Shown here: positions 17,588 to 26,147 of the stretch, one piece after another
How the letters are laid out: the number at the start of each line of letters is the position of its first letter
Numbering within the stretch: position 1 is the first letter of the stretch
Assembly (NCBI GenBank): GCA_022072095.1
Contig: JAJVIJ010000013.1
Span: 45,273 to 109,272, forward strand
DNA from: Rhodocyclaceae bacterium
GTDB taxonomy: Bacteria > Pseudomonadota > Gammaproteobacteria > Burkholderiales > Rhodocyclaceae
DNA length: 64,000 bases
Direction of reading: 5' to 3'
Program-made: the position numbers and the translations under genes
The notes under the pieces: model-generated
What the model saw: only the letters and a program-made list of their open reading frames with translations
Told to the model about the DNA's origin: nothing
Databases searched by the model: none

Positions 17588-17641
17588 TCGTGCGCTGACC
17601 CTGCACTGCCCCGTTAGCCGCGACACTTTGGAGCAACCGGT

Positions 17642-18382
17642 TTGGACAAGCTGATCTACACCGCGATGAGCGGCGCGGCGCATGCGCTGAACCGGCAATC
17701 CGGCATCGCGAACAATCTGGCGAACGCCGCCTCACCTGGCTTCCGCGCCGAGATACACCGCTTGCGCGCGGTGCCGGTGCTGTCCGAAGGCTTGCCGACG
17801 CGCGCATTCGCCGTCGATGCCAACGTCTCCAGCGATTTCACGCCCGGCCCCATTCAGGAGACCGGCAGGGCGCTCGACATCGCGGTCCAGGGCAAGGGCT
17901 GGATCGCGTTGCAGATGCCGGACGGCAGCGAAGCCTACACCCGCAACGGCAACCTCGAACTGGGGCCGAACGGAGTGCTTCAGACCCGCAGCGGCCTTCC
18001 TGTGGCCGGAGATGGCGGCTCGATCAGCGTACCGCCGGACAGCCGCGTCACCATCGCCGCCGACGGCACAGTGTCCGTGCTGCCGACCAGCGGCACCCGT
18101 ACGGCGGTCGCCGCCATCGGCCGGATCAAGCTGGTCGACCCATCGCCCGAGCAGCTGGAACGCGGTGCCGACGGTTTGTTCCGCCTGAGCGGAAGCGAAG
18201 TCGCAGACGTCGCCACTGGCGTCAAGGTACTCGGCGGCCATCTGGAAGGCAGCAATGTCAACGCCGTCGAACAGATGGTCGCGATGATCGCGACCGCCCG
18301 ACAATTCGAACTGCAAATGAAGCTGCTCGGCAGTGCCGAGGCCAACGACCGCGCCGCGACGCAGTTGCTTACACAGCGCTGA
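17642..18382 (+). CDS. flgF: Flagellar distal rod protein FlgF
   Basis: 246 residues, starting with TTG; GGAG lies about 9 bases upstream. Motifs are LIYTAMSGAAHALNRQSGIANNLANAASPGFRAE, ALDIAVQGKGWIALQMPDG and the C-terminal GSNVNAVEQMVAMIATARQFELQMKLL. It is a rod subunit. The usual next gene, flgG, is absent; the next gene is an unrelated glycosyltransferase. Confidence 0.94.
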   Translation: MDKLIYTAMSGAAHALNRQSGIANNLANAASPGFRAEIHRLRAVPVLSEGLPTRAFAVDANVSSDFTPGPIQETGRALDIAVQGKGWIALQMPDGSEAYTRNGNLELGPNGVLQTRSGLPVAGDGGSISVPPDSRVTIAADGTVSVLPTSGTRTAVAAIGRIKLVDPSPEQLERGADGLFRLSGSEVADVATGVKVLGGHLEGSNVNAVEQMVAMIATARQFELQMKLLGSAEANDRAATQLLTQR

Positions 18383-18517
18383 GACGCTGGATCGATGGTC
18401 CGTTGGGCGGCACGCCCGCTGCACAGGCTATGCTTGTGCATATTCGCAAACGCGCGGCCTGTTCATCGAACCGAACCGAACGCTGCCGCCGCCCGTCGGA
18501 CCCTCCTGCTCGATAAC

Positions 18518-19675
18518 ATGAATCAAGCCGACACCCAGCCACTGGTCGCACACGTGATCCATCAGCTCGCGACCGGCGGTCTGGAGAATGGTCTCGTCAA
18601 CCTGATCAATCAGATGCCGACCTCGGCATTCCGGCACGTGATCATCTGCATCGAGGATTTTTCCGGATTTCGCGCGCGCATCATTCGCGACGATGTCGAG
18701 GTCATCGCCATGCATCGATCCGAAGTCGGTGTCTGGCGCATGCGCGCCGCCCTGTTTCGCCTGTTTCGACGACTGCGGCCAGCGATCGTACATAGCCGCA
18801 ATCTGTCGGGACTCGATGCACTGCTGCCGGCGCGGCTCGCGGGCGTGCGCGTCTGCCTGCATGGCGAACACGGCTGGGATGTCGGCGATCTGCGTGGCGA
18901 AAGAAGACTCTGGCTGCGCCGGCTCCACATGCCGCTGGTGACGCGCTATGTCACCGTTTCGCGCGACCTGCAGCGTTATCTGGTCGAACGGGTCGGCGTG
19001 CCGGAACGACGTGTCACGCAGATCTACAACGGCGTGGACAGCGCGCGCTTTGCGCCGGGAGACGCGTCGCCGGACGTGTTTCCGCCCAGGTTCCTGGCGC
19101 CGGACAAGCTGGTGGTGGGCACCGTCGGACGCGCACAGGCGATCAAGGACCAGATCAGCCTGATACGAGCTTGCGCGCGGCTGCGGCGCGACGACCCGGA
19201 AATGCGCGAACGCCTGCTGCTGGCCATAGTGGGCGATGGCCCGATGCTGGCCGCGCTGCGCACCGAGGCCGATACCTTGGGACTGGGTGATGCCGTCTGG
19301 CTGCCGGGCAACATCGCCGACATTCCCGGAGTGCTGCGCGGACTGGACGTGTTCGTGCTGCCATCGCTGATGGAAGGGATCTCCAATACCCTGCTCGAAG
19401 CGATGGCGACCGGACTGCCGGTCATCGCGACCGCGGTCGGCGGCAACGTCGAACTGGTCGCGCGAGATGTCGAAGGGCGGCTGTTCGAAGCCCAGGATGT
19501 CGACACACTTGCCAGGCTGATCGCGGCCTATCTCGCCGATCCGGCGCTGCGCCTGCGCACCGGCCGGGCAGCGCGGGAACGCGTCCTGCGCGAATTCAGT
19601 CTGCCCGCGATGGTTGGGTGTTACCAGAAACTGTATCTCGACGCCATCGGCGCGGACCGCGTAACCACGCCCTAG
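18518..19675 (+). CDS. PEP-CTERM/XrtA-system-associated glycosyltransferase (family GT4)
   Basis: 385 residues. The opening VAHVIHQLATGGLENGLVNLINQMP and HGEHGWDVGDLRG are hallmarks of the TIGR03088-type transferase found with the XrtA exosortase and its polysaccharide locus. The GT4 donor-site motif is present in FVLPSLMEGISNTLLEAMATGLPVIATAVGG. It probably builds exopolysaccharide on the cytoplasmic side. The ATG at 18518 was chosen because homology-like sequence starts right after it; an earlier in-frame start would add Arg/Pro-rich sequence. It follows flgF by 135 bases and is probably not part of that operon. Confidence 0.85.
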   Translation: MNQADTQPLVAHVIHQLATGGLENGLVNLINQMPTSAFRHVIICIEDFSGFRARIIRDDVEVIAMHRSEVGVWRMRAALFRLFRRLRPAIVHSRNLSGLDALLPARLAGVRVCLHGEHGWDVGDLRGERRLWLRRLHMPLVTRYVTVSRDLQRYLVERVGVPERRVTQIYNGVDSARFAPGDASPDVFPPRFLAPDKLVVGTVGRAQAIKDQISLIRACARLRRDDPEMRERLLLAIVGDGPMLAALRTEADTLGLGDAVWLPGNIADIPGVLRGLDVFVLPSLMEGISNTLLEAMATGLPVIATAVGGNVELVARDVEGRLFEAQDVDTLARLIAAYLADPALRLRTGRAARERVLREFSLPAMVGCYQKLYLDAIGADRVTTP

Positions 19676-19763
19676 TCCGCCGGGCTTTGCCGATGCGGGT
19701 GCCCGCGCACTCGTTGAAGGCCGGCGTCACTGCCGGGCCGAGGTCGCACCGCGTTGACATGGA

Positions 19764-19776
19764 ATCGAATTTCGAT
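19764..19776. promoter_or_regulatory. Palindrome upstream of the acyl-CoA operon
   Basis: ATCGAA-T-TTCGAT overlaps the region just after a TTGACA (19754-19759), about 150 bases before the first gene. It could be an operator; the -10 is unclear. Confidence 0.35.
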
Positions 19777-19923
19777 CGCACTGCCAGTGCCGACAATTCT
19801 AACTAACGTACGATTGAATTCGGTGTCGAGTTGTACTAGCCTTGCGGCGATGCCGGTCCGCCTTGATGCGGCTGGCCACTTGCCTTCCGCCCTATGGCCG
19901 GATGTGTTTCAGGAGAATCGTAG

Positions 19924-21096
19924 ATGAATGTGATCATGACCGAAGAACAGGCCGCTTTCGTCGAAACGGCGCGGCGCTTTGCCAAGGAGAAGCTGGCACC
20001 GAACTATCAGTTGCTTGACAAGCAGGAACACATCGATCGCGCGCTGATCCAGGAGATGGGAGCCATGGGCTTCATCGGTCCGGACATGCCCGAGGAGTAC
20101 GGCGGCCTGGGCTCCAGCGGTGTCACGGCGGGACTGATTGCGGAAACCATCGCTCATGGCGACTTCAATGTCTCCTGGCTGTGTCTGCTCGGACCGCTGA
20201 TGGGCAATATCGTGCTGCATCATGCCCAGGCGCCGCTGCGCGATGAATGGCTGCCGAAAATGATTCGCGGCGAAGCGGTGATCGCGCTCGGGCTGACCGA
20301 ACCACGCGGCGGCTCGGATGCCGCCAACCTGCAGATCAAGGCCGAGCGCACGGCCGACGGCTATGTATTGAACGGCGAAAAGACCTCGATCAGCTTCGCC
20401 ACGCAAGCCGACGCCGTGGTGCTGTTCGCACGTACCGGCAAGCCCGACGAGGGCGCGCGCGGCATCACGGCGTTCTTCGTTCCTCTGGACCTTCCGGGCG
20501 TGTCGCGGACCCGATTCTCCGACGTCGGCAACCATGTCATCGGCCGCGGCTCGCTGTTCTTCGACAACGTGCGTATCTCGGAAAGCCATCGTCTCGGCAA
20601 CGAAGGCAAGGGTTTCATCCAGGTGATGCAGGGTTTCGATTTCAGCCGTGTGCTGATCGCGCTGCAATGCATCGGCGCCGCTCAGGCTTCGCTCGATGAA
20701 ACCTGGGAATACACCAAGGAGCGGCAGGCGTTCGGTGCGCCGATTGCCCAATATCAGGGTGTGAGCTTTCCACTCGCGGAAGCGGAAACCCTGCTCGCCG
20801 GTGCGCGGCAGCTGTGCTATCACGCGCTCGCGCTGCGTGATCAGGGCCTGCCCCATACCGCCGAAGCCGCGATGTGCAAGTGGTGGGGGCCCAAGCTCGC
20901 CTATGAGGTCATTCATCAGTGCCTGCTCACGCATGGGCACTATGGCTACACGACGGACCTGCCGCATCAGCAGCGCATGCGCGACGTGCTGGGCCTGCAG
21001 ATCGGCGACGGCACCGCTCAGATCATGAAGCTCATCATCGCCCGCGAGAAGGCCGGGCGGGTCGCTGTGCAGTATGACAAAGGAGGCAAGAAATGA
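19924..21096 (+). CDS. Acyl-CoA dehydrogenase, cyclohexanecarboxyl-CoA dehydrogenase-like
   Basis: 390 residues covering the three ACAD domains. FAD/substrate motifs are ALGLTEPRGGSDAANLQIKA and NGEKTSISFA in the N/middle domains, and KERQAFGAPIAQYQGVSFPLAEAET in the C-domain. Where most family members have the catalytic Glu in YEGT or GEGT, this protein reads IGDGTAQIM, with Asp. The overall pattern resembles AliB-type dehydrogenases acting on alicyclic acyl-CoA, but substrate assignment by eye is weak. It is the first gene of an operon with enoyl-CoA hydratase (4-base overlap) and a second ACAD. Confidence 0.8.
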   Translation: MNVIMTEEQAAFVETARRFAKEKLAPNYQLLDKQEHIDRALIQEMGAMGFIGPDMPEEYGGLGSSGVTAGLIAETIAHGDFNVSWLCLLGPLMGNIVLHHAQAPLRDEWLPKMIRGEAVIALGLTEPRGGSDAANLQIKAERTADGYVLNGEKTSISFATQADAVVLFARTGKPDEGARGITAFFVPLDLPGVSRTRFSDVGNHVIGRGSLFFDNVRISESHRLGNEGKGFIQVMQGFDFSRVLIALQCIGAAQASLDETWEYTKERQAFGAPIAQYQGVSFPLAEAETLLAGARQLCYHALALRDQGLPHTAEAAMCKWWGPKLAYEVIHQCLLTHGHYGYTTDLPHQQRMRDVLGLQIGDGTAQIMKLIIAREKAGRVAVQYDKGGKK

Positions 21097-21872
21097 CTCA
21101 AGCGCTGGTCACGACACGTGTCGAATCGGGTGTCGGCATCATGGAGCTGTCACGCCCGGAAAAATTCAACTCGCTGTCCACGGATGTGATGCGGGGCATC
21201 GACGCCGCGCTCACCGCGTTCGAATCGGATCGCAACGTACGCGCGATCCTGCTGCGCGCCCAGGGCAAGAACTTCTGCACGGGGGCCGATCTGGCCGAGG
21301 TCAAGAGCTACCGCGGCAATCGCGATCAGGTGGCTCATTTCATCGAATACGGCCATGGCGTGCTCAAGCGTCTCGAGGCGAGCACACTGCCGGTGATCGG
21401 CGTAGTGCAGGGTCTGGCGCTGGCCGGTGGCCTGGAGTTGATGATGGCCTGCGACGTCATTTTCGCCGCAAGGAGCGCGCGCATGGGCGACCAGCATGCC
21501 CGTTACGGCCTGATCCCGGGCTGGGGTGGCAGCCAGCGTCTGCCGCAGATCGTCGGCGTGCGCCGTGCGCTCGATCTGCTGTTCTCGGCGCGCTGGCTGA
21601 GTGCCGACGACGCGCTGGCGGTGGGACTCGTCAACTATGTGTGTGAGGATGACACGGTCCAGGCCGAAGCCTACGCTTATGCCAAGGCCCTGACCGCGAA
21701 GAGCCGCTCGGGGCTGGCGCTGATGAAACGGCTGGCGCGTCAGGGTGATGACATGGCGCTGTCCAACGCGCTCAACTTCGAGGCGGCGCTGGTGGTGGAT
21801 GCGATCCGTTCCGATGACGTCAGTGAAGGGCTGGCCGCGTTCGAAGGCCGCCGCGAGCCCATTTTTCCCTGA
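21093..21872 (+). CDS. Enoyl-CoA hydratase/isomerase family protein
   Basis: 259 residues of the crotonase fold. Oxyanion-hole segments GKNFCTGADLAEV and GLALAGGLELMMACDVIFAA, and GLIPGWGGSQRLPQIVG, are typical. The Glu of GGLELMM and the region after it support hydratase activity. It starts inside the 3' end of the upstream ACAD gene and is followed 6 bases later by a second ACAD, so the three are coupled. It acts on a 2-enoyl-CoA; the chain type is unknown. Confidence 0.88.
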   Translation: MTQALVTTRVESGVGIMELSRPEKFNSLSTDVMRGIDAALTAFESDRNVRAILLRAQGKNFCTGADLAEVKSYRGNRDQVAHFIEYGHGVLKRLEASTLPVIGVVQGLALAGGLELMMACDVIFAARSARMGDQHARYGLIPGWGGSQRLPQIVGVRRALDLLFSARWLSADDALAVGLVNYVCEDDTVQAEAYAYAKALTAKSRSGLALMKRLARQGDDMALSNALNFEAALVVDAIRSDDVSEGLAAFEGRREPIFP

Positions 21873-21878
21873 GAGGCG

Positions 21879-23045
21879 ATGGCGATGGATTTCAGGCTCA
21901 CCGAAGAGCAGCGCCAGATTTACGAGTACGGCGGCAAGCTCGCACGCAGCTTCGATCACAAGTACTGGCTTGCACACGCGCGCGACAACCGTTTCCCCGC
22001 CGAGATGTGGCAGCAGATCGCCGCCGATGGCTTTCTCGGCCTGATGGTGCCGGAGGCCTACGGCGGCGCCAGTGCCGGCATGACCGAGATGGGCTTGCTG
22101 ATGGAGGGCTTGGCCGACCACGGCATACCGATGTTGATGTTGGTGGTCGGGCCGACGATGTCCCTCGCCCATATCGCGCATCACGGCAGCGAGGCGATGA
22201 AGAAGCGCTATCTCCCCGATGCCTGCGCGGGCAGGACGCAGTTCTGCTTTGCCATCACCGAGCCCGGAGCCGGCAGCAACAGCATTCGCATCGGCACCGT
22301 CGCCAAGGGCAAGGGCGAGCGCTTTCTGCTGTCCGGAACGAAAACCTTCATCACCGGCGCGGACGTCGCCGACTACGTGTTGGTCGTCGCCCGCACCACG
22401 CCTCACACCGAAGTCAGGCGCAAGACCGACGGCTTCACCTTGTTCGTGGTCGACCTCAAGGCGAAAGGTGTCAGCAAGCAAAAGGTCAACATCGCCATCC
22501 CGTTGCCCGACACCCAGTGGACGCTGTTTTTTGACGAGGTCGAGGTCGGCCCGGAGGATGTCGTCGGCGAAGTCGGCCGCGGCTTCGAAATCCTGTTCGA
22601 CTCGCTCAATCCGGAACGCATCATCCTCGCTTCGATGTGCTGCGGTGTTGGCCGTTTCGCGCTCAAGCAGGCTGTCGGCTATGCACGCGAGCGCGTCGTG
22701 TTCGACGCACCGATCGGCGCCCACCAGGGACTCCAGCATCCGCTCGCCAAGGCGCGCACCGCGGTCGAACTCGCCAGCCTGATGACGCGCAAGGCCGCCT
22801 GGACTTTCGACCAGGGCTTGCCGGCCGGCGAGGCCTCCAACATGGCCAAGTACTCTGCGGCCGAGGCCGGCATCGAGGCGCTCGACGCATCGATCCAGTG
22901 TTTTGGTGGATCGGGATTCACGCGCGAGGTCGGCATCTACGAGTACTACCCGGTCATGCGCCTGCTGCGTACCGCGCCGGTCAACCGGGAACTGGTGTTG
23001 AGCTATATCGGCGAAAAGGTGATGGGGCTGCCCCGCTCCTATTGA
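21879..23045 (+). CDS. Acyl-CoA dehydrogenase (second of the operon)
   Basis: 388 residues. MDFRLTEEQRQIYEYGGKLARSFD, FCFAITEPGAGSNSIRIGT and FLLSGTKTFITGADVADYVLV mark the N-terminal and middle domains, and CFGGSGFTREVGIYEYYPVMRLLR the C-domain. The family YEGT/GGT motif is replaced by RTAPVNRELVLSY, so the usual catalytic Glu at that place is missing; some subgroups keep it elsewhere. It ends the three-gene coupled block; 140 bases separate it from the next start. Confidence 0.85.
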   Translation: MAMDFRLTEEQRQIYEYGGKLARSFDHKYWLAHARDNRFPAEMWQQIAADGFLGLMVPEAYGGASAGMTEMGLLMEGLADHGIPMLMLVVGPTMSLAHIAHHGSEAMKKRYLPDACAGRTQFCFAITEPGAGSNSIRIGTVAKGKGERFLLSGTKTFITGADVADYVLVVARTTPHTEVRRKTDGFTLFVVDLKAKGVSKQKVNIAIPLPDTQWTLFFDEVEVGPEDVVGEVGRGFEILFDSLNPERIILASMCCGVGRFALKQAVGYARERVVFDAPIGAHQGLQHPLAKARTAVELASLMTRKAAWTFDQGLPAGEASNMAKYSAAEAGIEALDASIQCFGGSGFTREVGIYEYYPVMRLLRTAPVNRELVLSYIGEKVMGLPRSY

Positions 23046-23185
23046 GTATCACCTTTGCGCTTGGCAAACCTGTAACCCGGGTGTGACGCCCCGTTTCCCG
23101 GACGGCGCGCACGTTGTCGCGTGCGCCGCCTGCGCCGAAGCTGGTGTATCTTACGCTGCCTGCCCGATCAACTAGAGGACCCATC

Positions 23186-23509
23186 ATGGCACTTTGCGTA
23201 CGGGTGAAATTCTCCGCCACTCAGGACTACGAGTTGCTCGTCTCCGACGCCGATATCGGTACCGGAAACTCCCAGTCCGCACGCGCGTGGCTGGACGAAC
23301 AATTCGTCGAGCAGGAATGCGATCCGCCCAACCCGACGGGCAAGACACTGATCATGGACAAGATCATTGCCGTCGCCAGAGCCATGGGCCCGAAGCCTTT
23401 CTCGGAACGCAGTCAATGGGCATGCGAATTCGCGTGCAACACGGCGCTGGCCCTTTCGGCTCAGAGCAACATCACCATCGATCTCGCCGAGCGCACCGTC
23501 CGCCGCTAG
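23186..23509 (+). CDS. Small protein of unknown function (107 aa)
   Basis: 107 residues beginning MALCVRVKFSATQDYELLVSD, with GAGGA about 10 bases upstream. It is soluble, mildly acidic, has no signal peptide or membrane segment, and holds three Cys (CVR, QECDPP, WACEFACN counts two close together). I do not recognise a family. It lies between the ACAD operon and the HMG-CoA-lyase-type gene on the same strand, 32 bases from the latter, so it is probably co-transcribed. Confidence 0.7.
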   Translation: MALCVRVKFSATQDYELLVSDADIGTGNSQSARAWLDEQFVEQECDPPNPTGKTLIMDKIIAVARAMGPKPFSERSQWACEFACNTALALSAQSNITIDLAERTVRR

Positions 23510-23541
23510 CCGACGACGATGATTCCCTACCAGGAGGAGAC

Positions 23542-24513
23542 ATGAGCGACTTTCCAAAATTCGTCGAATTCCATGAAGAGGGGCCGCGCGAAGGCTTCCA
23601 GATCGAATGTCAGACCTATCCGGTGGCGCAGCGTGCCCGCCTGATCGAGGCACTGGCCGACGCCGGCCTGAAGACGATCCAGGTCGGCTCGTTCGTCAGC
23701 CCCAAGGCCGTGCCGACGATGGCGGACACGGCCGAGGTGTTCGACGTGCTGAAGAAGCGTCCGGGCGTCCGCTATACAGCGCTATGGCTGAACGAGATGG
23801 GCTTCGAAAAGGCGCGTTCGGTACGCGAAGTCGACCTCGACCCGAAGATCATGTTCTACACCACCGACCCCTTCAGCCTGCGCAACAACAACTGCACGGC
23901 AGGCGAAATGCGCGACAAGCAACTGCGCTGGATCGACACCTACCGCAACGCCGGCCTCGATGTCGACGGCGCCTACGTCATGACGGCGTTCGGCTGCAAC
24001 CTGCAGGGGGATGTACCGCTGTCCGCCGTGACCGACATCGTCAAGTGGGTGCGCGACGTCTGTCGGGACCGCGACATCAGGCTGAAGCAGTTTTATCTGG
24101 CCGACACGGTAGGCTGGGCCAACCCGGAAGAGATCAAGCGGCGCGTCGGCGCGGTCCGGGACCTGCTCCCGGACGTCCGCATCGGCCTGCATCTGCACGA
24201 CACGCGCGGGCTCGGCGCAGCGAACGTCTATGCCGCGCTGCAAATGGGTGTGGACCTGTTCGACTCCTCGGTCGCCGGACTCGGCGGCTGCCCGTTTGCC
24301 GGTCACGGTGATGTCAAGGGGGCGGGCAACATCTGCACCGAAGACATGGTGTTCATGTGCCACGAAATGGGTATCGAAACCGGCATCGATCTCGATGCCT
24401 TGATCGAGGCCGCGCGCCTGGCCGAGACGATCATCGGCCGCCCGCTGGCTGGGCGCATCATGCATGCTGGATCGCTCCGTCAGTACCGCAGCAAGGCCCG
24501 CGTGGCGGCGTAG
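23542..24513 (+). CDS. Hydroxymethylglutaryl-CoA lyase family protein
   Basis: 323 residues, a TIM barrel of the DRE/HMGL type. The opening PREGFQIECQTYPVAQRARLIEAL holds the catalytic region (normally DGLQ, here EGFQ). HLHDTRGLGAANVYAAL gives the metal-binding HxH, and GGCPFAGHGDVKGAGNICTEDMVFM contains the catalytic Cys loop. GGAGGAG precedes the ATG at 23542. It cleaves a 3-hydroxy-3-methyl-acyl-CoA or a related substrate. The context of ACADs and hydratase fits leucine-like or alicyclic acyl-CoA breakdown. Confidence 0.83.
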   Translation: MSDFPKFVEFHEEGPREGFQIECQTYPVAQRARLIEALADAGLKTIQVGSFVSPKAVPTMADTAEVFDVLKKRPGVRYTALWLNEMGFEKARSVREVDLDPKIMFYTTDPFSLRNNNCTAGEMRDKQLRWIDTYRNAGLDVDGAYVMTAFGCNLQGDVPLSAVTDIVKWVRDVCRDRDIRLKQFYLADTVGWANPEEIKRRVGAVRDLLPDVRIGLHLHDTRGLGAANVYAALQMGVDLFDSSVAGLGGCPFAGHGDVKGAGNICTEDMVFMCHEMGIETGIDLDALIEAARLAETIIGRPLAGRIMHAGSLRQYRSKARVAA

Positions 24514-24641
24514 CGCCCTGCCATGTCACCGCATGATCGGGCCTGGCCCCGCCTGATCATGCGGTCGAATTGGGTCGAATTGCAGGCCGGTTTATTCCTG
24601 CTTGCGTCGCCAACAACAACACGACAGGCGCTCCGACAGAC

Positions 24642-26147
24642 ATGCTTTTTACCAGCGCCGGGTTCGCGTTTCTGTATCTGCCCGTCGTTTTCGCCGGCTT
24701 TTTTCTCATCGGGCGCCGCTCGGAATGGCTGGCCGCCGCCTGGCTACTACTCGCCTCGCTGTTCTTTTACGCCCACTGGCAGCCCGCCCACACCCTGCTG
24801 CTGCTCGCATCCATCGTCTGGAATTTTCTGGTAGGCCGCCAGATCGGTGCCACCTCGGCAAGATCGGCCACGGCAGCGTCCGCTCCGAATTCCACGCCAC
24901 GGCGCTGGCTCGTATTGGGCGTCGCCGTCAACCTGCTGCTTCTGGGCCACTTCAAGTACGCGAACTTCCTGGTCGACAATCTCAACCTGCTCCTGGGATC
25001 CGCGATCGATATCGGCCGTATCGAGCTGCCGATCGGAATTTCTTTCTTCACCTTCACGCAGATCGCTTTCCTGGCGGACACCTACCAGAAGGGGTTGCGC
25101 GAATACCGCCCGGTTCATTACGGGCTGTTCGTGACCTATTTCCCGCACTTGGTCGCGGGTCCTGTGCTGCATCACGCTCAAATGATGCCGCAATTCTCGC
25201 TGGCCGATACCTATCGCCCGAGGTTTGCGCACATCGCATCGGGCATGGCCATATTCTGCATCGGTCTGTTCAAGAAAGTCGTGATCGCCGATGGCATCGC
25301 ACCGTATGCCGATTCTGTGTTCAATGCCACGGCGCAAGGCCAGATGCCGACCACGGCGGAAGCCTGGCTGGCCACACTCGCGTACACCGCCCAGCTCTAT
25401 TTCGATTTTTCCGGCTACTCTGACATGGCGATCGGTCTGTCAAGATTGTTCAATATTCGCCTGCCATACAACTTCAACTCCCCCTACCAGTGCGGCAGCA
25501 TCATCGATTTCTGGCGCTGCTGGCACATCAGCCTGTCCAACTTTCTCCGCGACTATCTCTACATCGCGCTCGGGGGCAACCGTCGCGGTGCCTTCATACG
25601 CTACCGCAACCTGATGATCACGATGGTGCTTGGCGGGCTGTGGCATGGTGCGAGCTGGAATTTCGTCATCTGGGGAACGTTGCATGGCGCCTACCTGCTG
25701 GTTAACCATGGCTGGCGTGCGCTGCTAGGCACCGCACACGCCCGACTGGCATCGGCCCTGCCCTACCGCGTAGCCGCGTGGAGTTTCACCCTGCTCGCGG
25801 TCATGATTGGCTGGGTATGGTTCCGCGCCACCGATTTCGGCAGCGCCCTGACCATGATGAATGCCATGTTCGGGATTCTATCCGCGACGCACTCGCATGC
25901 CGACGCGATTCTGTGGAACCAGGGCCTGGACCTCATCATCGGATTCTCGCTGTCGGCGCTGGCGCTCGCTGCAACGGTCATGCTGCCCAACAGCAACCAT
26001 CTCGGCGAACGCCTGATCGCCTATGCAGACAAGCACGAGTCGGCACGCGCGGTGATGCTAGGCGCCGCGATCATGATTGCCGCCTTGCTGGTCGGTCTCA
26101 ACGCGAGCCGCGACGCGGTCAGCGCATTCATCTACTTCAACTTCTAG
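24642..26147 (+). CDS. MBOAT family O-acyltransferase (AlgI-like)
   Basis: 501 residues with about ten or more membrane segments, starting MLFTSAGFAFLYLPVVFAGFF as in AlgI/DltB relatives. Family signature: LSNFLRDYLYIALGGNRRG and the active-site His in GGLWHGASWNFVIWGTLHG. It moves an acyl (often acetyl) group across the inner membrane to a sugar or polymer. The next gene starts directly after its stop and encodes an SGNH protein, the usual partner that completes transfer in the periplasm. An earlier in-frame start would add about 24 polar residues. Confidence 0.9.
   Translation: MLFTSAGFAFLYLPVVFAGFFLIGRRSEWLAAAWLLLASLFFYAHWQPAHTLLLLASIVWNFLVGRQIGATSARSATAASAPNSTPRRWLVLGVAVNLLLLGHFKYANFLVDNLNLLLGSAIDIGRIELPIGISFFTFTQIAFLADTYQKGLREYRPVHYGLFVTYFPHLVAGPVLHHAQMMPQFSLADTYRPRFAHIASGMAIFCIGLFKKVVIADGIAPYADSVFNATAQGQMPTTAEAWLATLAYTAQLYFDFSGYSDMAIGLSRLFNIRLPYNFNSPYQCGSIIDFWRCWHISLSNFLRDYLYIALGGNRRGAFIRYRNLMITMVLGGLWHGASWNFVIWGTLHGAYLLVNHGWRALLGTAHARLASALPYRVAAWSFTLLAVMIGWVWFRATDFGSALTMMNAMFGILSATHSHADAILWNQGLDLIIGFSLSALALAATVMLPNSNHLGERLIAYADKHESARAVMLGAAIMIAALLVGLNASRDAVSAFIYFNF

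Noticed and set aside
23100..23130. Hairpin (GCGCACG, 6-base loop, CGTGCGC) after the second ACAD gene
   Set aside because: It has a 7-bp stem with no T-tract, and transcription probably continues to the next genes.
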